A stretch of DNA of 64,000 nt. Origin: Bradyrhizobium oligotrophicum S58. Its GTDB lineage: Bacteria > Pseudomonadota > Alphaproteobacteria > Rhizobiales > Xanthobacteraceae. Made by a program: the position numbers and the translations under genes. The notes under the pieces are model-generated. The model was given only the letters and a program-made list of their open reading frames with translations. It did not search any database and was not told where the DNA came from. Within the stretch, counting starts at the first letter, position 1, and each line of letters opens with the position of its first letter. Positions 1 to 9,165 of this stretch are shown piece after piece. The stretch covers positions 8,164,001 through 8,228,000 of the forward strand of contig NC_020453.1 in assembly GCF_000344805.1 (NCBI RefSeq). The letters are read 5' to 3'.

Positions 1-1273
1 GCGAATCGCGATCGAGTGCGTAGGCAGTCTGCTTGAATTTTACTCCGTCGAGAAGTCCTTGAATGTAGCATGAAACTGTGTCGGCCGCCATGATGAGCGC
101 GGTGTCGAGTGTGTGGATGTACTTGCTGGTGACGGAGCCCTTCGAATGACCAACCAGCGCTGCGATCGTAACCTCGGTGAAGCCGAGATCATTCGCGATG
201 CTAGCAAAGCTGTGACGCAGCACGTGAGGCGTGAAGTTTAAAAGCGAAGATTTGCTGAACAACTGTTCCCAGTGGTTTGGGAAGCTGCCGAATGCGTTAT
301 CATCCCTGTATCCAGGGAAAACGTAAGAGCCGACTTTCTTCCTCTTTCGGGCGTCCATGAATTCCACCACAGGAAGCCCAATCGGTCGGATTGAGGCACC
401 CTCCTTGCTGTCCGCTAGACGCAGACAGCTCGACTCGGTATCCACTTCCGACCACCTGAGGCCGATAATTTCACTGCGACGGCAGCCGGTCAGCGCGATC
501 TGGCGAATGATGTCGACCGTTATGGCGTACTTTTCGTCCTTTGCTGCTTCCTCCAGCATCTCGCCCAGCGTCCGGTACTCGGCCTCCGTGAGCCGACGAT
601 TGCGGACATTGTCCTTCGGCTTGCGAATGCCGTGGGCTGGATTGTGCTCGATGATCCCGGCCTCGACCGCATAGGTGAGAATGCCCCCGAGGAGACCGAC
701 GGTTCGCGTTGCCGTGCCGACGCCGCCACGTACATTGGCCCTGCCACGAAGCTTCTTGGTCTTGACGCTGGCACGGGTCTTCCCGGCCATGATGTCCTTC
801 AGGACCTTGTTGACGTCTGCTTTGACGAGATCCTTGACGCGGCGCGTGCCAATCAACGGAATGATGTGGCGATTGATGCGTCCAGTGTCCGTCACCAACG
901 TTGTCGACTTCTTCGGGCGTCCGCCCTTGCCTAGAATAAGGCCCTCTTCATAGTCTTTGAGGTAGAGTTCGCAGAGCTCCTTGACCGTGACCGCCTTATG
1001 ATCGAGCTGCCGCTCCTCGGCCGGGTTGTCGCCTTGTGCCACCCGCCCCAGCTGAATCTTGGCTTCCTTACGGGCAAGCTCAGGCGTCCAAACACCGTGA
1101 ACCCCGATGCTATAGCGGCGAGAGCGGCCCGCTGAACGGTATTGAATTAGGTAGCTGCGCTTGCCCGACTTGAAGACGCGCAGGCCAAAGCCAGGGAGTT
1201 CGTCATCCCAGATCACGTAGTCCGTGCTTTGAGGTTCGGCGCCTTCGACAACGCGTTTACTGAGCTTAGGCAT
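1..1273 (-). CDS. Tyrosine recombinase / island integrase (3' end outside window)
   Basis: Site-specific recombinase that would excise or integrate a genomic island at a tRNA gene. About 424 codons are visible from the ATG at 1273 and the frame is still open at base 1, so the C-terminus is missing. The N-terminal ~90 residues resemble the Arm DNA-binding domain of P4-type integrases (GFGLRVFKSGKRSYLIQY). The catalytic domain shows the first Arg in TGCRRSEIIGLRW (~residue 264), HVLRH (~350), the second His in VGHSKGS, and the nucleophile in SKYIH (Tyr ~385). All expected residues seem present, so it could be active. It is transcribed away from a tRNA 3' fragment at 1453-1498, the usual integrase/att layout. 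Confidence 0.93.
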   Translation of the reverse strand, partial: MPKLSKRVVEGAEPQSTDYVIWDDELPGFGLRVFKSGKRSYLIQYRSAGRSRRYSIGVHGVWTPELARKEAKIQLGRVAQGDNPAEERQLDHKAVTVKELCELYLKDYEEGLILGKGGRPKKSTTLVTDTGRINRHIIPLIGTRRVKDLVKADVNKVLKDIMAGKTRASVKTKKLRGRANVRGGVGTATRTVGLLGGILTYAVEAGIIEHNPAHGIRKPKDNVRNRRLTEAEYRTLGEMLEEAAKDEKYAITVDIIRQIALTGCRRSEIIGLRWSEVDTESSCLRLADSKEGASIRPIGLPVVEFMDARKRKKVGSYVFPGYRDDNAFGSFPNHWEQLFSKSSLLNFTPHVLRHSFASIANDLGFTEVTIAALVGHSKGSVTSKYIHTLDTALIMAADTVSCYIQGLLDGVKFKQTAYALDRDS

Positions 1274-1302
1274 GGATTTTCTCTCCTCCGAAGCCCGTCT
1301 TC

Positions 1303-1452
1303 CGCGTAAGCACCACGTAAGCACTTGGAGGAAAACCGGCGCGTGTCGCAGGATACGGCCGGCGGAGGCTCATTCCAGATTCGACAATGATTAGAGTGGG
1401 ATATCGTAGAATTGGATGTCCTGGCGTTTTCTCGCGCAGCACAACTTAAAAT
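1303..1452. repeat. Integrase leader segment, repeated in diverged form at 46181-46330
   Basis: Non-coding leader between the integrase and the att-type tRNA fragment. Positions 1303-1343 match 46181-46221 at 34 of 41 bases by eye. The distance to the following GCTCCGAAGGCAAA is exactly 150 bases in both places, and patches of similarity continue between (for example GATATCGTAGAAT versus GATAGCGTACAAT). It probably contains the integrase promoter; no clear -35/-10 was assigned. Confidence 0.7.
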
Positions 1453-1498
1453 GCTCCGAAGGCAAAGGTCACACGTTCGAATCGTGTCGGGTGCGCCA
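1453..1498 (+). other. tRNA 3'-half fragment (attachment-site scar)
   Basis: The sequence parses as the 3' half of a tRNA: end of the anticodon loop (CCGAA), 5-nt anticodon 3' strand GGCAA, variable AGGTC, T-arm ACACG-TTCGAAT-CGTGT, acceptor strand CGGGTGC, discriminator G and CCA. The upstream sequence lacks a D-arm and an acceptor 5' strand, so it is not an intact gene. The loop would fit tRNA-Arg(CCG), an inference from the fragment only. Such 3' duplications are typical att cores of tRNA-targeting integrases. Confidence 0.8.
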
Positions 1499-1675
1499 TG
1501 CCGATGGAACCGGCGAACGCCACGACAGCCGGCGATTGTTGCTGGAGCCGGGCACGTTGATGCGCGGGGCAGCCAAGGATGGAATGGTCTGCAGGCCCCC
1601 CCTGCCAAGCCGCGTGATCCGGCCCATTCGAGCGGATCACACGCCATGACGCTGCACGTGATTTGCGTTGCTGGT

Positions 1676-3454
1676 CTATACAACAATCCGCTCTTGCGGA
1701 TTGTTCAGAAGGCCAACCGCGTCGTCGTATCCATCAACCCCTTCGCAGGCTGCAGCGCGCGGTGTGCGGCCCCCTAGCTGCACAAATGCCCCTTCGAGCC
1801 ATTGCTGCGCAGCCTTGGCATCACCGAAATTCGAACGAGCGACCTCCTCCAGCTTATGTACGCGCGCGATGCGCACCTCGGCCAACGGATCGTGCGGATC
1901 CTGCTGCACACCTGCCGGAATGTACCAGCCGAGGGAGCCACCAATCACCGCACCGAACAACGTCACGAGGATGACGAGATCGTAGCCGGTACGCGGATCG
2001 TCCCCGACGAGGGCGAACCAGGCACTGCAGGCAAGCAGACCAAAAAACGCGGTGGCGCACGCCTGCAGGGTGATCTCGAGCCAGCGCGGTGGCCTGCGGT
2101 GCAGCTCGACATTGTCGAGCGCGAACGCATAGAACGCACCGGTCGTCGCCGGCATCATGGCGTAGGCAGCCATGCCCTTCAACAACGCCGGCGTCACGAT
2201 CTCCTGGTACATCGCGCCCCACGACACGAGAACCGCATAGCCGCCGAACCCGCAGACGATGCCGACCCGGATCAGATTGGCGAGTGGCGAGATCGGGCCG
2301 TGCGCGTCCCTGCGATACCATCGCCCTCTCGCGAGCGCGCGTGTCCGCACGCGGTCTGCCAACAGAATGGCAGCGCCATGGGCCGAAACCGCGGAGAGAC
2401 ACCACAGAAACGCGTCGGGCGCCGAGGCCGGAAAATTGCGCGACGCATGCCACCAGCCGCTCAGCCCGGCAGCGGCCATGACCAGAACGAGCACGCTGGC
2501 GGCCATGACACCCAGCCCGCCGATGATGAGATTGCCGCGCTCCGACACCGGCTGCTGCGACTCCGCGCACAGGAAGCCGAGCCGGACGAGCGCAAGCGTG
2601 ACGTCGGCCCCCGGAGCGAGCCCGCGACGCACCGCGCCCGCGAGAAGAATGTGGTACGCGCGCAAGGTCTCGCGGATACGGGCTTGCAGCTGCGCGGCGG
2701 AATAGCTCCGGCCCAGCCGCAATTGCGCGCGATATTCGACGACGTCGTCCGCCAGGGTCTGGCGCTCCGTCTCCAGGGTCTGGAGGACGGGATTTCCGAG
2801 CAAGCCGACGAGGGTCGCGGACCTGCCGGCGTCGAGTTCGTAGCTCAGCACGCACAGCCGCGCCCAGCCGTATTCGAGCGATCCGCGAGGCCTGGTGAAA
2901 TCGCCCTGCTCCACCCCCGCCATTGCGGGCAATGCCAGCATCGCACCATCCTGATACGGTGCGAAGTCGAACTCCGCGGCGGCCATCTTGTCGGCGATTG
3001 CGAGTGTCGCCGCCGGGATATAGGCGCGCTCGCGCGCGAACTGCCCGAGGTTGCGCTCGATCTGTTCGAGGTAACCGACCCGGCGGATCGCGCCGACCAG
3101 GATGAGCGCGATGAGCAGCGGCAGCACGGGAACGAGCGCTGCGGGCGGCGTGAATCCTCCGATCTTGAGCGCTGCCGGACCGAGGACCGACAGCGCCACC
3201 AGCGCCACGATCATGGCCGTGACGTAGACGATCATCGCCCGCTTCAGTTCGTCGCGCGAGGCGAGGATTCGCGTGGGAAACTTCGCGACCACATTGTCGG
3301 CGCCGCCAATCGGCATCGCGCCGAAATCGTTCATCGCGAAGAGAACGACGATCAGCCCGCCCGTCGCCAACGCCAACATGAACTGCAGGAATCCTGCATC
3401 ATAGTCGTGGCTGACCTGAACCCAGGTACCGAGCCACTCGAATAGGTTCGCCAT
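1676..3454 (-). CDS. Multi-pass membrane protein with C-terminal MbcA/ParS/Xre-antitoxin-like domain
   Basis: 592 residues. Hydrophobic segments lie near residues 20-40, 85-120, 310-335, 345-365, 395-415, 425-445 and 460-505, with soluble stretches between, so this is an inner-membrane protein. The last ~60 residues (NFGDAKAAQQWLEGAFVQLGGRTPRAAACEG and following) have the pattern of the DUF2384 toxin-binding domain: FGD, A..WL, LGGRTP, a G, then LL. DUF2384 is normally found in small soluble RES-Xre antitoxins; no RES toxin gene is next door. The start at 3454 has a good RBS (AGGGAGAAAGCC before ATG). It is last in a leftward series after the protease and peptide genes. Function unknown. Confidence 0.8.
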   Translation of the reverse strand: MANLFEWLGTWVQVSHDYDAGFLQFMLALATGGLIVVLFAMNDFGAMPIGGADNVVAKFPTRILASRDELKRAMIVYVTAMIVALVALSVLGPAALKIGGFTPPAALVPVLPLLIALILVGAIRRVGYLEQIERNLGQFARERAYIPAATLAIADKMAAAEFDFAPYQDGAMLALPAMAGVEQGDFTRPRGSLEYGWARLCVLSYELDAGRSATLVGLLGNPVLQTLETERQTLADDVVEYRAQLRLGRSYSAAQLQARIRETLRAYHILLAGAVRRGLAPGADVTLALVRLGFLCAESQQPVSERGNLIIGGLGVMAASVLVLVMAAAGLSGWWHASRNFPASAPDAFLWCLSAVSAHGAAILLADRVRTRALARGRWYRRDAHGPISPLANLIRVGIVCGFGGYAVLVSWGAMYQEIVTPALLKGMAAYAMMPATTGAFYAFALDNVELHRRPPRWLEITLQACATAFFGLLACSAWFALVGDDPRTGYDLVILVTLFGAVIGGSLGWYIPAGVQQDPHDPLAEVRIARVHKLEEVARSNFGDAKAAQQWLEGAFVQLGGRTPRAAACEGVDGYDDAVGLLNNPQERIVV

Positions 3455-3495
3455 GGCTTTCTCCCTTCATGGCATGCGTTGCACTTCACCATGGC

Positions 3496-3681
3496 TCACC
3501 GGCACCCGCCCCGGCTGCTGCAACCGGTCTGCGCGAGCTGGGTGGGCTGTGCAGCCGGCGCAGCCGCGTCCTGCATGGGTCCTGCCGCTTCGCGCGGTGG
3601 CGCGGGCGCGATCGGATCGGCGGCCGTGATCGTGTAGGCGAATAGCGCGAGCATCATCAAACGAATCGATGTTGCGGACAT
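3496..3681 (-). CDS. Small secreted Cys-containing peptide, unknown function
   Basis: 61 residues from the ATG at 3681, chosen over an upstream in-frame start because GAGGAG lies 7 bases before it. The N-terminus (SATSIRLMMLALFAYTITA) reads as a cleavable signal peptide. The mature part is short, rich in Pro and Ala, and ends GCSSRGGCR with two cysteines. It lies 41 bases upstream of the membrane-protein gene on the same strand and probably shares its transcript. I do not recognise the family. Confidence 0.6.
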   Translation of the reverse strand: MSATSIRLMMLALFAYTITAADPIAPAPPREAAGPMQDAAAPAAQPTQLAQTGCSSRGGCR

Positions 3682-3871
3682 AACGATCTCCTCGAGCGTT
3701 CGGTTGTCGATGTGCATGGCGCCCGCGCGTGCGGACGCAGCACTATCTTCGTCCTGCACCTGCTCGCTGTCGCGTGAGATAAGTGTGAAAGCGTGGACCT
3801 GAATCCGACGTCAAGAAACCAGCGCGTCGGACATTCTGCCGGGACACGTTCAGCTCAAGGTCGGCTGCACG

Positions 3872-6256
3872 CTAGTCGTGAGGATGCTCTGGTCCGGGCG
3901 GGCTTGCGGACGTGTCGTGATCGCACGGGCGCAATTCGATTCCGGGCTGGCGATGGGGTGGCACGAGGACGGTGCCGAGCCTGGCCCTGATCAATTCAGG
4001 GTCGGCGTGCGGGCTACACGGGCCGCCCTCGTCCGGCTGCCCTGCCTGTTCGCGAGACCGAGGTACATAGCCGCAGAGCAGGGTGAGGTAATTGGTCGCC
4101 TCGGCGCATTTGACGGCGTGGTCGTCGGCCGTGACGAAGGTCTCGACAAGCTGGCGCGCGACGATCGGCGCCGCGGCGCTGGTGCCCTGCACGAAAGATC
4201 GTGAACCGCTGCGCACACCGGCCGAGATCGTTCCCGGCAAGGCGCGCGAGCGGTCGGACATCGCCGAGCAACCGACGATCTTCTTGATCCAATCAGGCTT
4301 CAGCGTGCCTGCAGCGCTGTAGCGTGCCGGCTGCGCGCAGGCCAGGCTCGAGCCCAGTCCTGCGCCGAGACGGTAGCCTCCGACGACGAGCGACATGCGC
4401 CCCGTCGCAAGTCCATTCAGGCTGCCGAAACGTTTGACGCGCGATGTCTTGATGTCCGTCTCGGCGAGATCGCCCTGCGGGGTGAAGCGGGCTTCTTCGT
4501 AGATGTCCAGGTCGAAATAGCTCTGCCGGCTGCCGGAGCGAAACGATTCGAAGTCGGTCGAGCGCTGGATCCAGCAATGGATCGGATGGCCGCCCAGCCG
4601 GGTTGTGGTGGTACGCCGGATCGTCACGGTCCATCGGCCGGAATCGGCGCCCGGCAGGCGGTCGTCGTGCGGTTCCGTCGGCGCCATCGCGACCAGGACA
4701 CGCCGGCGTCCCGTCTTGGGATGGCGGTCTTCGGCACCGCCATCCGAAGTGGCGGGTGTCATATCGGCCCGGTCGAAGTCCGCGCTGATCTGTCCAATCA
4801 CCTGCCCGGCTGGATTCAGCACTGAAAGGACGCGGATCGGATCGCCGAGCAGGCGGGCCGAATGGTGAACCTCAACAGGTAGAGACGTTTGACATTGGTT
4901 GGACGAGTCGTCGCGCAAACACGCGATCATGCCGCAGGGGTTCCGCAGCTCGACGGAAAAGGTGAAGGGATCGGGCGAACCGGCGTCCTGATAGAACCAC
5001 AATTCGAGATAGGCCGGCGTGCGGCCATTGGGCTGAATACGCCACGGCAACATCACCACGTCGTCATGATCGAAATCGTCATCGTGAACCTCCAGGTGCA
5101 GGCGATCGAGAAAGGTGTTGCCGGCGGCCAGAACGAGCGCGGTCGGCGCGCGTCGCCGGCGCATCTGGATCAGTTCGTCGATGGCCGCCTCGACCTCGTC
5201 GCCACCGTCGTGGCGTCCGCCCGTGCTGCCGTAGCTGAAGTTGATGACCAGGCGCGGATCGGGGACGCCGTACATTGTCTTGATCACGTCGGCGCGATGA
5301 AAAATGTAGTGAAATGCCGACAACAAATACATGTCCTTGCCGAATCCCGACGTATCCATGGTCACGCTGTTCGGCAGCTGCACGGCGATGATCCGGACGT
5401 GCTCCGGCGGCTCCTCGCCGTGGGCGGCATCGTAGCCGGTGGCGAGATTCATCACATGGGAGCCGTGAGTCGTGTGATGACCGAGCAGGCTGCCGAAATC
5501 GCCGGCAGCGCAGGTTGCACCCACGGCGTCGTAGAGATGATCTTCATCATCTCCGAAGCACGCGATGGCCCGATTGATGTCGGCGCGCGTGTACTCACGG
5601 CCGAACAACACGCTCGTCTGCCCCTGCCGAACATCGGCGGATTGCAGCCAGCAGAACTCGACCCGCGTATGGGCGCCGTCGGCATCCCGGAAATTGCGAT
5701 GGGCAAAGGGGATGCCGTCGTCAATGATGGCCACGACGGTGAGCCGTTGGCCGTCGCTCCCAGCACGCAATCCCTGCTCGGGCTCGCAATCGGGATCGGT
5801 CGGCTCGCTGAGCTCGGAATGCATGGCGTGAGACGGCACGGGCAACGCCACGCGGAAGCGTGATGTTGGAATGTCGCGCAACTGCGGCCCGTTCGGCAAC
5901 GTCTGATCCCGCGCCTCCATGGAAGCGCTCCTGAGCAACTCCTCGAGCGCCTGCGGGCTGTCGAGCCGATAGCCCGCAGGGCTCTCGACGACGAACGGCA
6001 GGAATTTCGGTCGGTCGGGGGACCCCTTCCACAGAGTAGGCAATCTGGCGACAGCCTTGACCTTGCTGGGGACGTTTTCCGGAGCAGGGATCGGCTCCGC
6101 GAACTCCGCAAAGGCCGAAATGTATCGCGAATTGCCGTGCATCGCGGGAAAGGCGTAAGGCCGGCCTACGCCGAAGTTCCAGTATTCGTAGGGACCGAGA
6201 TAGGCTTGAACCCTTGGCCGATCCGCGAGTCCGTCGTCCTGGCTCGGTTCCATCAT
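3872..6256 (-). CDS. Subtilisin-family (S8) serine peptidase
   Basis: 794-residue endopeptidase. The catalytic triad is visible: Asp in VVAIIDDGIPFAH (~179), His in HTTHGSHVMN (~264) and Ser in the GTSAAAP motif (~690). The gap between His and Ser is long, as in the larger S8 proteins with an inserted domain. About 170 residues precede the domain; I see no convincing signal peptide, so it may act in the cytoplasm or be exported by another route. The start ATG overlaps the stop of the haloperoxidase-like gene (ATGA), indicating translational coupling. Confidence 0.9.
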   Translation of the reverse strand: MMEPSQDDGLADRPRVQAYLGPYEYWNFGVGRPYAFPAMHGNSRYISAFAEFAEPIPAPENVPSKVKAVARLPTLWKGSPDRPKFLPFVVESPAGYRLDSPQALEELLRSASMEARDQTLPNGPQLRDIPTSRFRVALPVPSHAMHSELSEPTDPDCEPEQGLRAGSDGQRLTVVAIIDDGIPFAHRNFRDADGAHTRVEFCWLQSADVRQGQTSVLFGREYTRADINRAIACFGDDEDHLYDAVGATCAAGDFGSLLGHHTTHGSHVMNLATGYDAAHGEEPPEHVRIIAVQLPNSVTMDTSGFGKDMYLLSAFHYIFHRADVIKTMYGVPDPRLVINFSYGSTGGRHDGGDEVEAAIDELIQMRRRRAPTALVLAAGNTFLDRLHLEVHDDDFDHDDVVMLPWRIQPNGRTPAYLELWFYQDAGSPDPFTFSVELRNPCGMIACLRDDSSNQCQTSLPVEVHHSARLLGDPIRVLSVLNPAGQVIGQISADFDRADMTPATSDGGAEDRHPKTGRRRVLVAMAPTEPHDDRLPGADSGRWTVTIRRTTTTRLGGHPIHCWIQRSTDFESFRSGSRQSYFDLDIYEEARFTPQGDLAETDIKTSRVKRFGSLNGLATGRMSLVVGGYRLGAGLGSSLACAQPARYSAAGTLKPDWIKKIVGCSAMSDRSRALPGTISAGVRSGSRSFVQGTSAAAPIVARQLVETFVTADDHAVKCAEATNYLTLLCGYVPRSREQAGQPDEGGPCSPHADPELIRARLGTVLVPPHRQPGIELRPCDHDTSASPPGPEHPHD

Positions 6257-7371
6257 TGCGATCCATCGTGCAGGCTGACTTCATCGCTTGCTTTGTGCCA
6301 CAGGAACGAGAACAGCGGACTCGTGCCGACCGCGAAGCTGCCGGTGCTGGCGACGCCAAACTCAACGTTCTGCTTTTTGACGAACTCCTTTACGAAGAAG
6401 TCCTTCGTTCCGACAGCGCGATAGCTGTAGCCCTCCACTTCACGGCCATGGCATTTCGCAAGCACGATCTGACCGATGGCGCGTCCGAGGATGGCGCCAA
6501 CCCATGTGTCGATGGGATAGTGCACGCCGGCCACGGTGCGGTTCACCGCGATCCGTTCGGCCAGCTTGCTCAGCAGTTCCTGGCGGCGCTCGAAATCCGC
6601 CCACTGATCCGCGTTGCGGTGGTATTCCACGAACCCCCGCAGAACTTCCGCCACGGCGAAGGCCTCGGTGGCGTGCGCGCTGGGGAAGCTTCCGTGCGCG
6701 GGCGTCGGGATCATGGGCATGACCTTGGCGCCGATGCGGTCCGGGCGACGGCACGCCAGATGGTGCTTGAGAATCATCGCGACATGCGACGCCAACACCT
6801 GCGTGATCGCGATCAGCTCGAAAATGTATCGGTTGGGTGCGGCCTGGAGGCCCAGGATCATCGCGAAATACGCTGTCGGAAATCCGACTTGCGTCAAGAT
6901 CTCCGGGGTTCGATCCGGCCGCTGATCCAGATAGGCGATCATGAAGTCGAGTTGCTTCTCGAAGCATGCCATCGCCGGACGCTGCACATCCAGGAACGTG
7001 TTGTGGCCGTACGACAGACAGACCTTTTTTTGATCTTCGTCGACACGCCAATCGATGTCCTTCAGGAAGTCGGTGATGTAGAGCGACCCACGAACCCAGT
7101 CGGCCCACAACTCCATGTTCGCAGGGTTCGAGAAGCCGAGCTCCTTCGCTGTCGGCTCGTGATGAGGTCTGGCGACGTGGGTGATGGCTTGCTCGGTGAC
7201 CTGCAGGCCCTGCGCTAACACGGGATCGTAGACGGCATCAGCGCCGGCGCCGAGGAAGGGACCGAGCCCGCTGAAGTTCGAACCTCCCGCCCCGCCGAAG
7301 CCTCCGAACCCGCCGAATCCCCCAAACCCGCCAAATCCTCCGAAGCCGCCGAAACCGCCCAATTGAGACAT
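6253..7371 (-). CDS. PAP2 / vanadium-haloperoxidase-like protein with FGG-repeat N-terminus
   Basis: 372 residues. The C-terminal half has the vanadate/phosphate pocket shared by PAP2 acid phosphatases and vanadium haloperoxidases: K-x6-RP-like (KHHLACRRPDR), PSAH in GSFPSAHATEAF, and R-x5-HYPID (RTVAGVHYPID). The N-terminus is low complexity, MSQLGG followed by about seven FGG units, then GAGGSNF; such Gly/Phe repeats are unusual in this family. The RBS GGAGGG lies just before the ATG. It lies 21 bases after the SARP-type regulator gene and overlaps the subtilase start. Phosphatase and haloperoxidase cannot be separated from sequence alone. Confidence 0.82.
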   Translation of the reverse strand: MSQLGGFGGFGGFGGFGGFGGFGGFGGAGGSNFSGLGPFLGAGADAVYDPVLAQGLQVTEQAITHVARPHHEPTAKELGFSNPANMELWADWVRGSLYITDFLKDIDWRVDEDQKKVCLSYGHNTFLDVQRPAMACFEKQLDFMIAYLDQRPDRTPEILTQVGFPTAYFAMILGLQAAPNRYIFELIAITQVLASHVAMILKHHLACRRPDRIGAKVMPMIPTPAHGSFPSAHATEAFAVAEVLRGFVEYHRNADQWADFERRQELLSKLAERIAVNRTVAGVHYPIDTWVGAILGRAIGQIVLAKCHGREVEGYSYRAVGTKDFFVKEFVKKQNVEFGVASTGSFAVGTSPLFSFLWHKASDEVSLHDGSQ

Positions 7372-7391
7372 TGCCGCCCTCCGTGGCGATC

Positions 7392-9038
7392 CTATGGAAT
7401 GCCTGAAGAACGCAGAGCCACGGCGACCCTGCGACCGCTTTCGTGATCTCCCGCAGGGTGACCCCGCAGGTAGTTGGCTACGGTGAAATCCGGGTGCCGG
7501 CGCAGGATCTCGGAGGCGACGGCACGGGCCTCGGCGCCGCGTTCGAGATAGTGCAGCGCGGCCACCTGGGTTCGTAGTGTCGAAATGTGCCGGTCGTGGC
7601 GCCGCAGCGAGCGCTCGGCAAACGCCAGCGACTCCTCATACCGGCCCGCAGCCAACAATGCGCTCGCGCTCAACGACTCGTAGAAATATTGAAAGGGGTC
7701 GATCGGGGACAAGCGGCGTGCCTTCTCCGCCGCGCCGACCGCCGCTTCGGGCTCGTCACCGAACGCATGCAGCGCGCCTGTCAGGAGCCAGGCAAGCGAC
7801 TCATTTGGATTGAGCCGCAGGGCGGCATCATAGCGTTCCCGCGCGACGTCCATGCGTCGCAGCAGGTTGGTATGCGCAAATCCGTCGATGGTCAGCGCGA
7901 AGCTGCTCGCGGGATCGATGTCCAGGGCGCGTGCAGTGCAATCCACCGCCCGCCTCGTGTCATTCTTGGGATCCGTACTCCATCCGTTGAACACACTGAG
8001 CACATGCCACTTGCCGAACCAGGCGTGCGCTTCGGCAGCATGAGGCGCGCGCCGGAGCGCTTCGTCGATCAGGTCGCGCGACTTCGCGAACGCACGCAAC
8101 GACGGGCGGTGCATCAGATCGACGCCTGCGAGCAACAAGCGGTGATCCTCTACGTCGGCCAGTCGTCGGCCGTTCACATGGAGGATGGCGTCGTCCGCAA
8201 TTGCGCGCCCGACCGCGATGACGATCTCGCTGATACCCTCGGCCGATCGGCTGAGGAAGCCCTGAAGCGGCCCGGCAAATTGCCGTGTCCACAGGATGCG
8301 TCCTGACGCGGTATCTATGAAGTCGGCATCCAGCACGAGCTCGTTTGAGCCAACGCGTAGCGAGCCCGCCACGCAGTAGTCGACCGCCAGTGCAGCACGG
8401 ACGTTCGGAATGTCGATCACGCTGAGGTCGAGAGCACGACTGGACCAGTGCGAGATCACCGCAATCAGATTCGACCGTGACAGCGATCGGGATGTCTCCT
8501 CAGCCAACCAGTCGCCGAGGACCGCATGTTCGGCCGCGCCGCCGATGGTCCGGAACGGCAGCACCGCAATTGCTGGCAGCAGCGGACGGGGCGGAGGTTG
8601 CGATGAAAGGCTATAGAGCGAATAGATCTGTTCCGGATTGAGGCGCATCGCGCCGAGCCAGCGATTGAAGCCCTCTTCGCGGATGTTGATACCTTCGAGG
8701 AGCTCGCCGCCGCCGGGCCGGCCGATGAAGGACACGCGCGTGAGATCGAGCGTGATGTCGGAATTCGTACTGATGAGAATTTCCGCAAAACTGTCGCCCA
8801 CGATCTGCTTGATATCGGACAATGCACGCCGAAGGCTTTGCCGCCCGGTGTCGTAGCAGGCCGTCCCCCAAAGCATGTCCTGCAGAAACGGTCGTGTGCG
8901 GCGTCCGAATGGCGCAGTTGCCAGCAGTGCAAAGAGAGCCTTGTGCTTGGCGCCCGTTATCTCGAATCCGTTGGACTGCGAGGAACGGACCACGCAGGCT
9001 CCAAATAGGTTGATTTCAATGCGGCTGGTCTTGACCAC
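7392..9038 (-). CDS. SARP/winged-helix transcriptional regulator with TolB-like and TPR domains
   Basis: 548 residues from a GTG start preceded by GGTGA. Residues ~1-100 match the winged-helix plus BTAD-like start of SARP/adenylate-cyclase-associated regulators (INLFGACVVRS, GAKHKALFALLA, RQSLRRALSDIKQIVG). Residues ~155-280 resemble the TolB/FlgO-like domain (AIAVLPFRTIGG, LADWL.EE.). From ~310 onward there are TPR-like helices (AEAHAWFGKWHVL, ARALDIDPASSFAL, RYDAALRLNPNESLAWLL). Its gene lies directly upstream of the haloperoxidase and subtilase genes on the same strand, so it is the likely regulator of that operon. Confidence 0.82.
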   Translation of the reverse strand: MVKTSRIEINLFGACVVRSSQSNGFEITGAKHKALFALLATAPFGRRTRPFLQDMLWGTACYDTGRQSLRRALSDIKQIVGDSFAEILISTNSDITLDLTRVSFIGRPGGGELLEGINIREEGFNRWLGAMRLNPEQIYSLYSLSSQPPPRPLLPAIAVLPFRTIGGAAEHAVLGDWLAEETSRSLSRSNLIAVISHWSSRALDLSVIDIPNVRAALAVDYCVAGSLRVGSNELVLDADFIDTASGRILWTRQFAGPLQGFLSRSAEGISEIVIAVGRAIADDAILHVNGRRLADVEDHRLLLAGVDLMHRPSLRAFAKSRDLIDEALRRAPHAAEAHAWFGKWHVLSVFNGWSTDPKNDTRRAVDCTARALDIDPASSFALTIDGFAHTNLLRRMDVARERYDAALRLNPNESLAWLLTGALHAFGDEPEAAVGAAEKARRLSPIDPFQYFYESLSASALLAAGRYEESLAFAERSLRRHDRHISTLRTQVAALHYLERGAEARAVASEILRRHPDFTVANYLRGHPAGDHESGRRVAVALRSSGIP

Positions 9039-9165
9039 AAGATCACCGACGTGCCAATTGCAACCTGAAAATGCACGAAGCCTAGCACCGCACGCACGGT
9101 GTCTCCAAGTGGTTTCACGCTTATTTCACGCTATCGGCGGCGGCGTCCTGCACTATCCTCCCGCC

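Noticed and set aside
1453..1498. A functional tRNA gene beside the integrase
   Set aside because: Only the 3' half folds. No D-arm, anticodon 5' strand or acceptor 5' strand lies upstream, so it is an att scar.
7280..7371. CRISPR-like or microsatellite repeat
   Set aside because: The repeat units are codon-phased Phe-Gly-Gly within a supported gene, with no spacers; it is a protein repeat.
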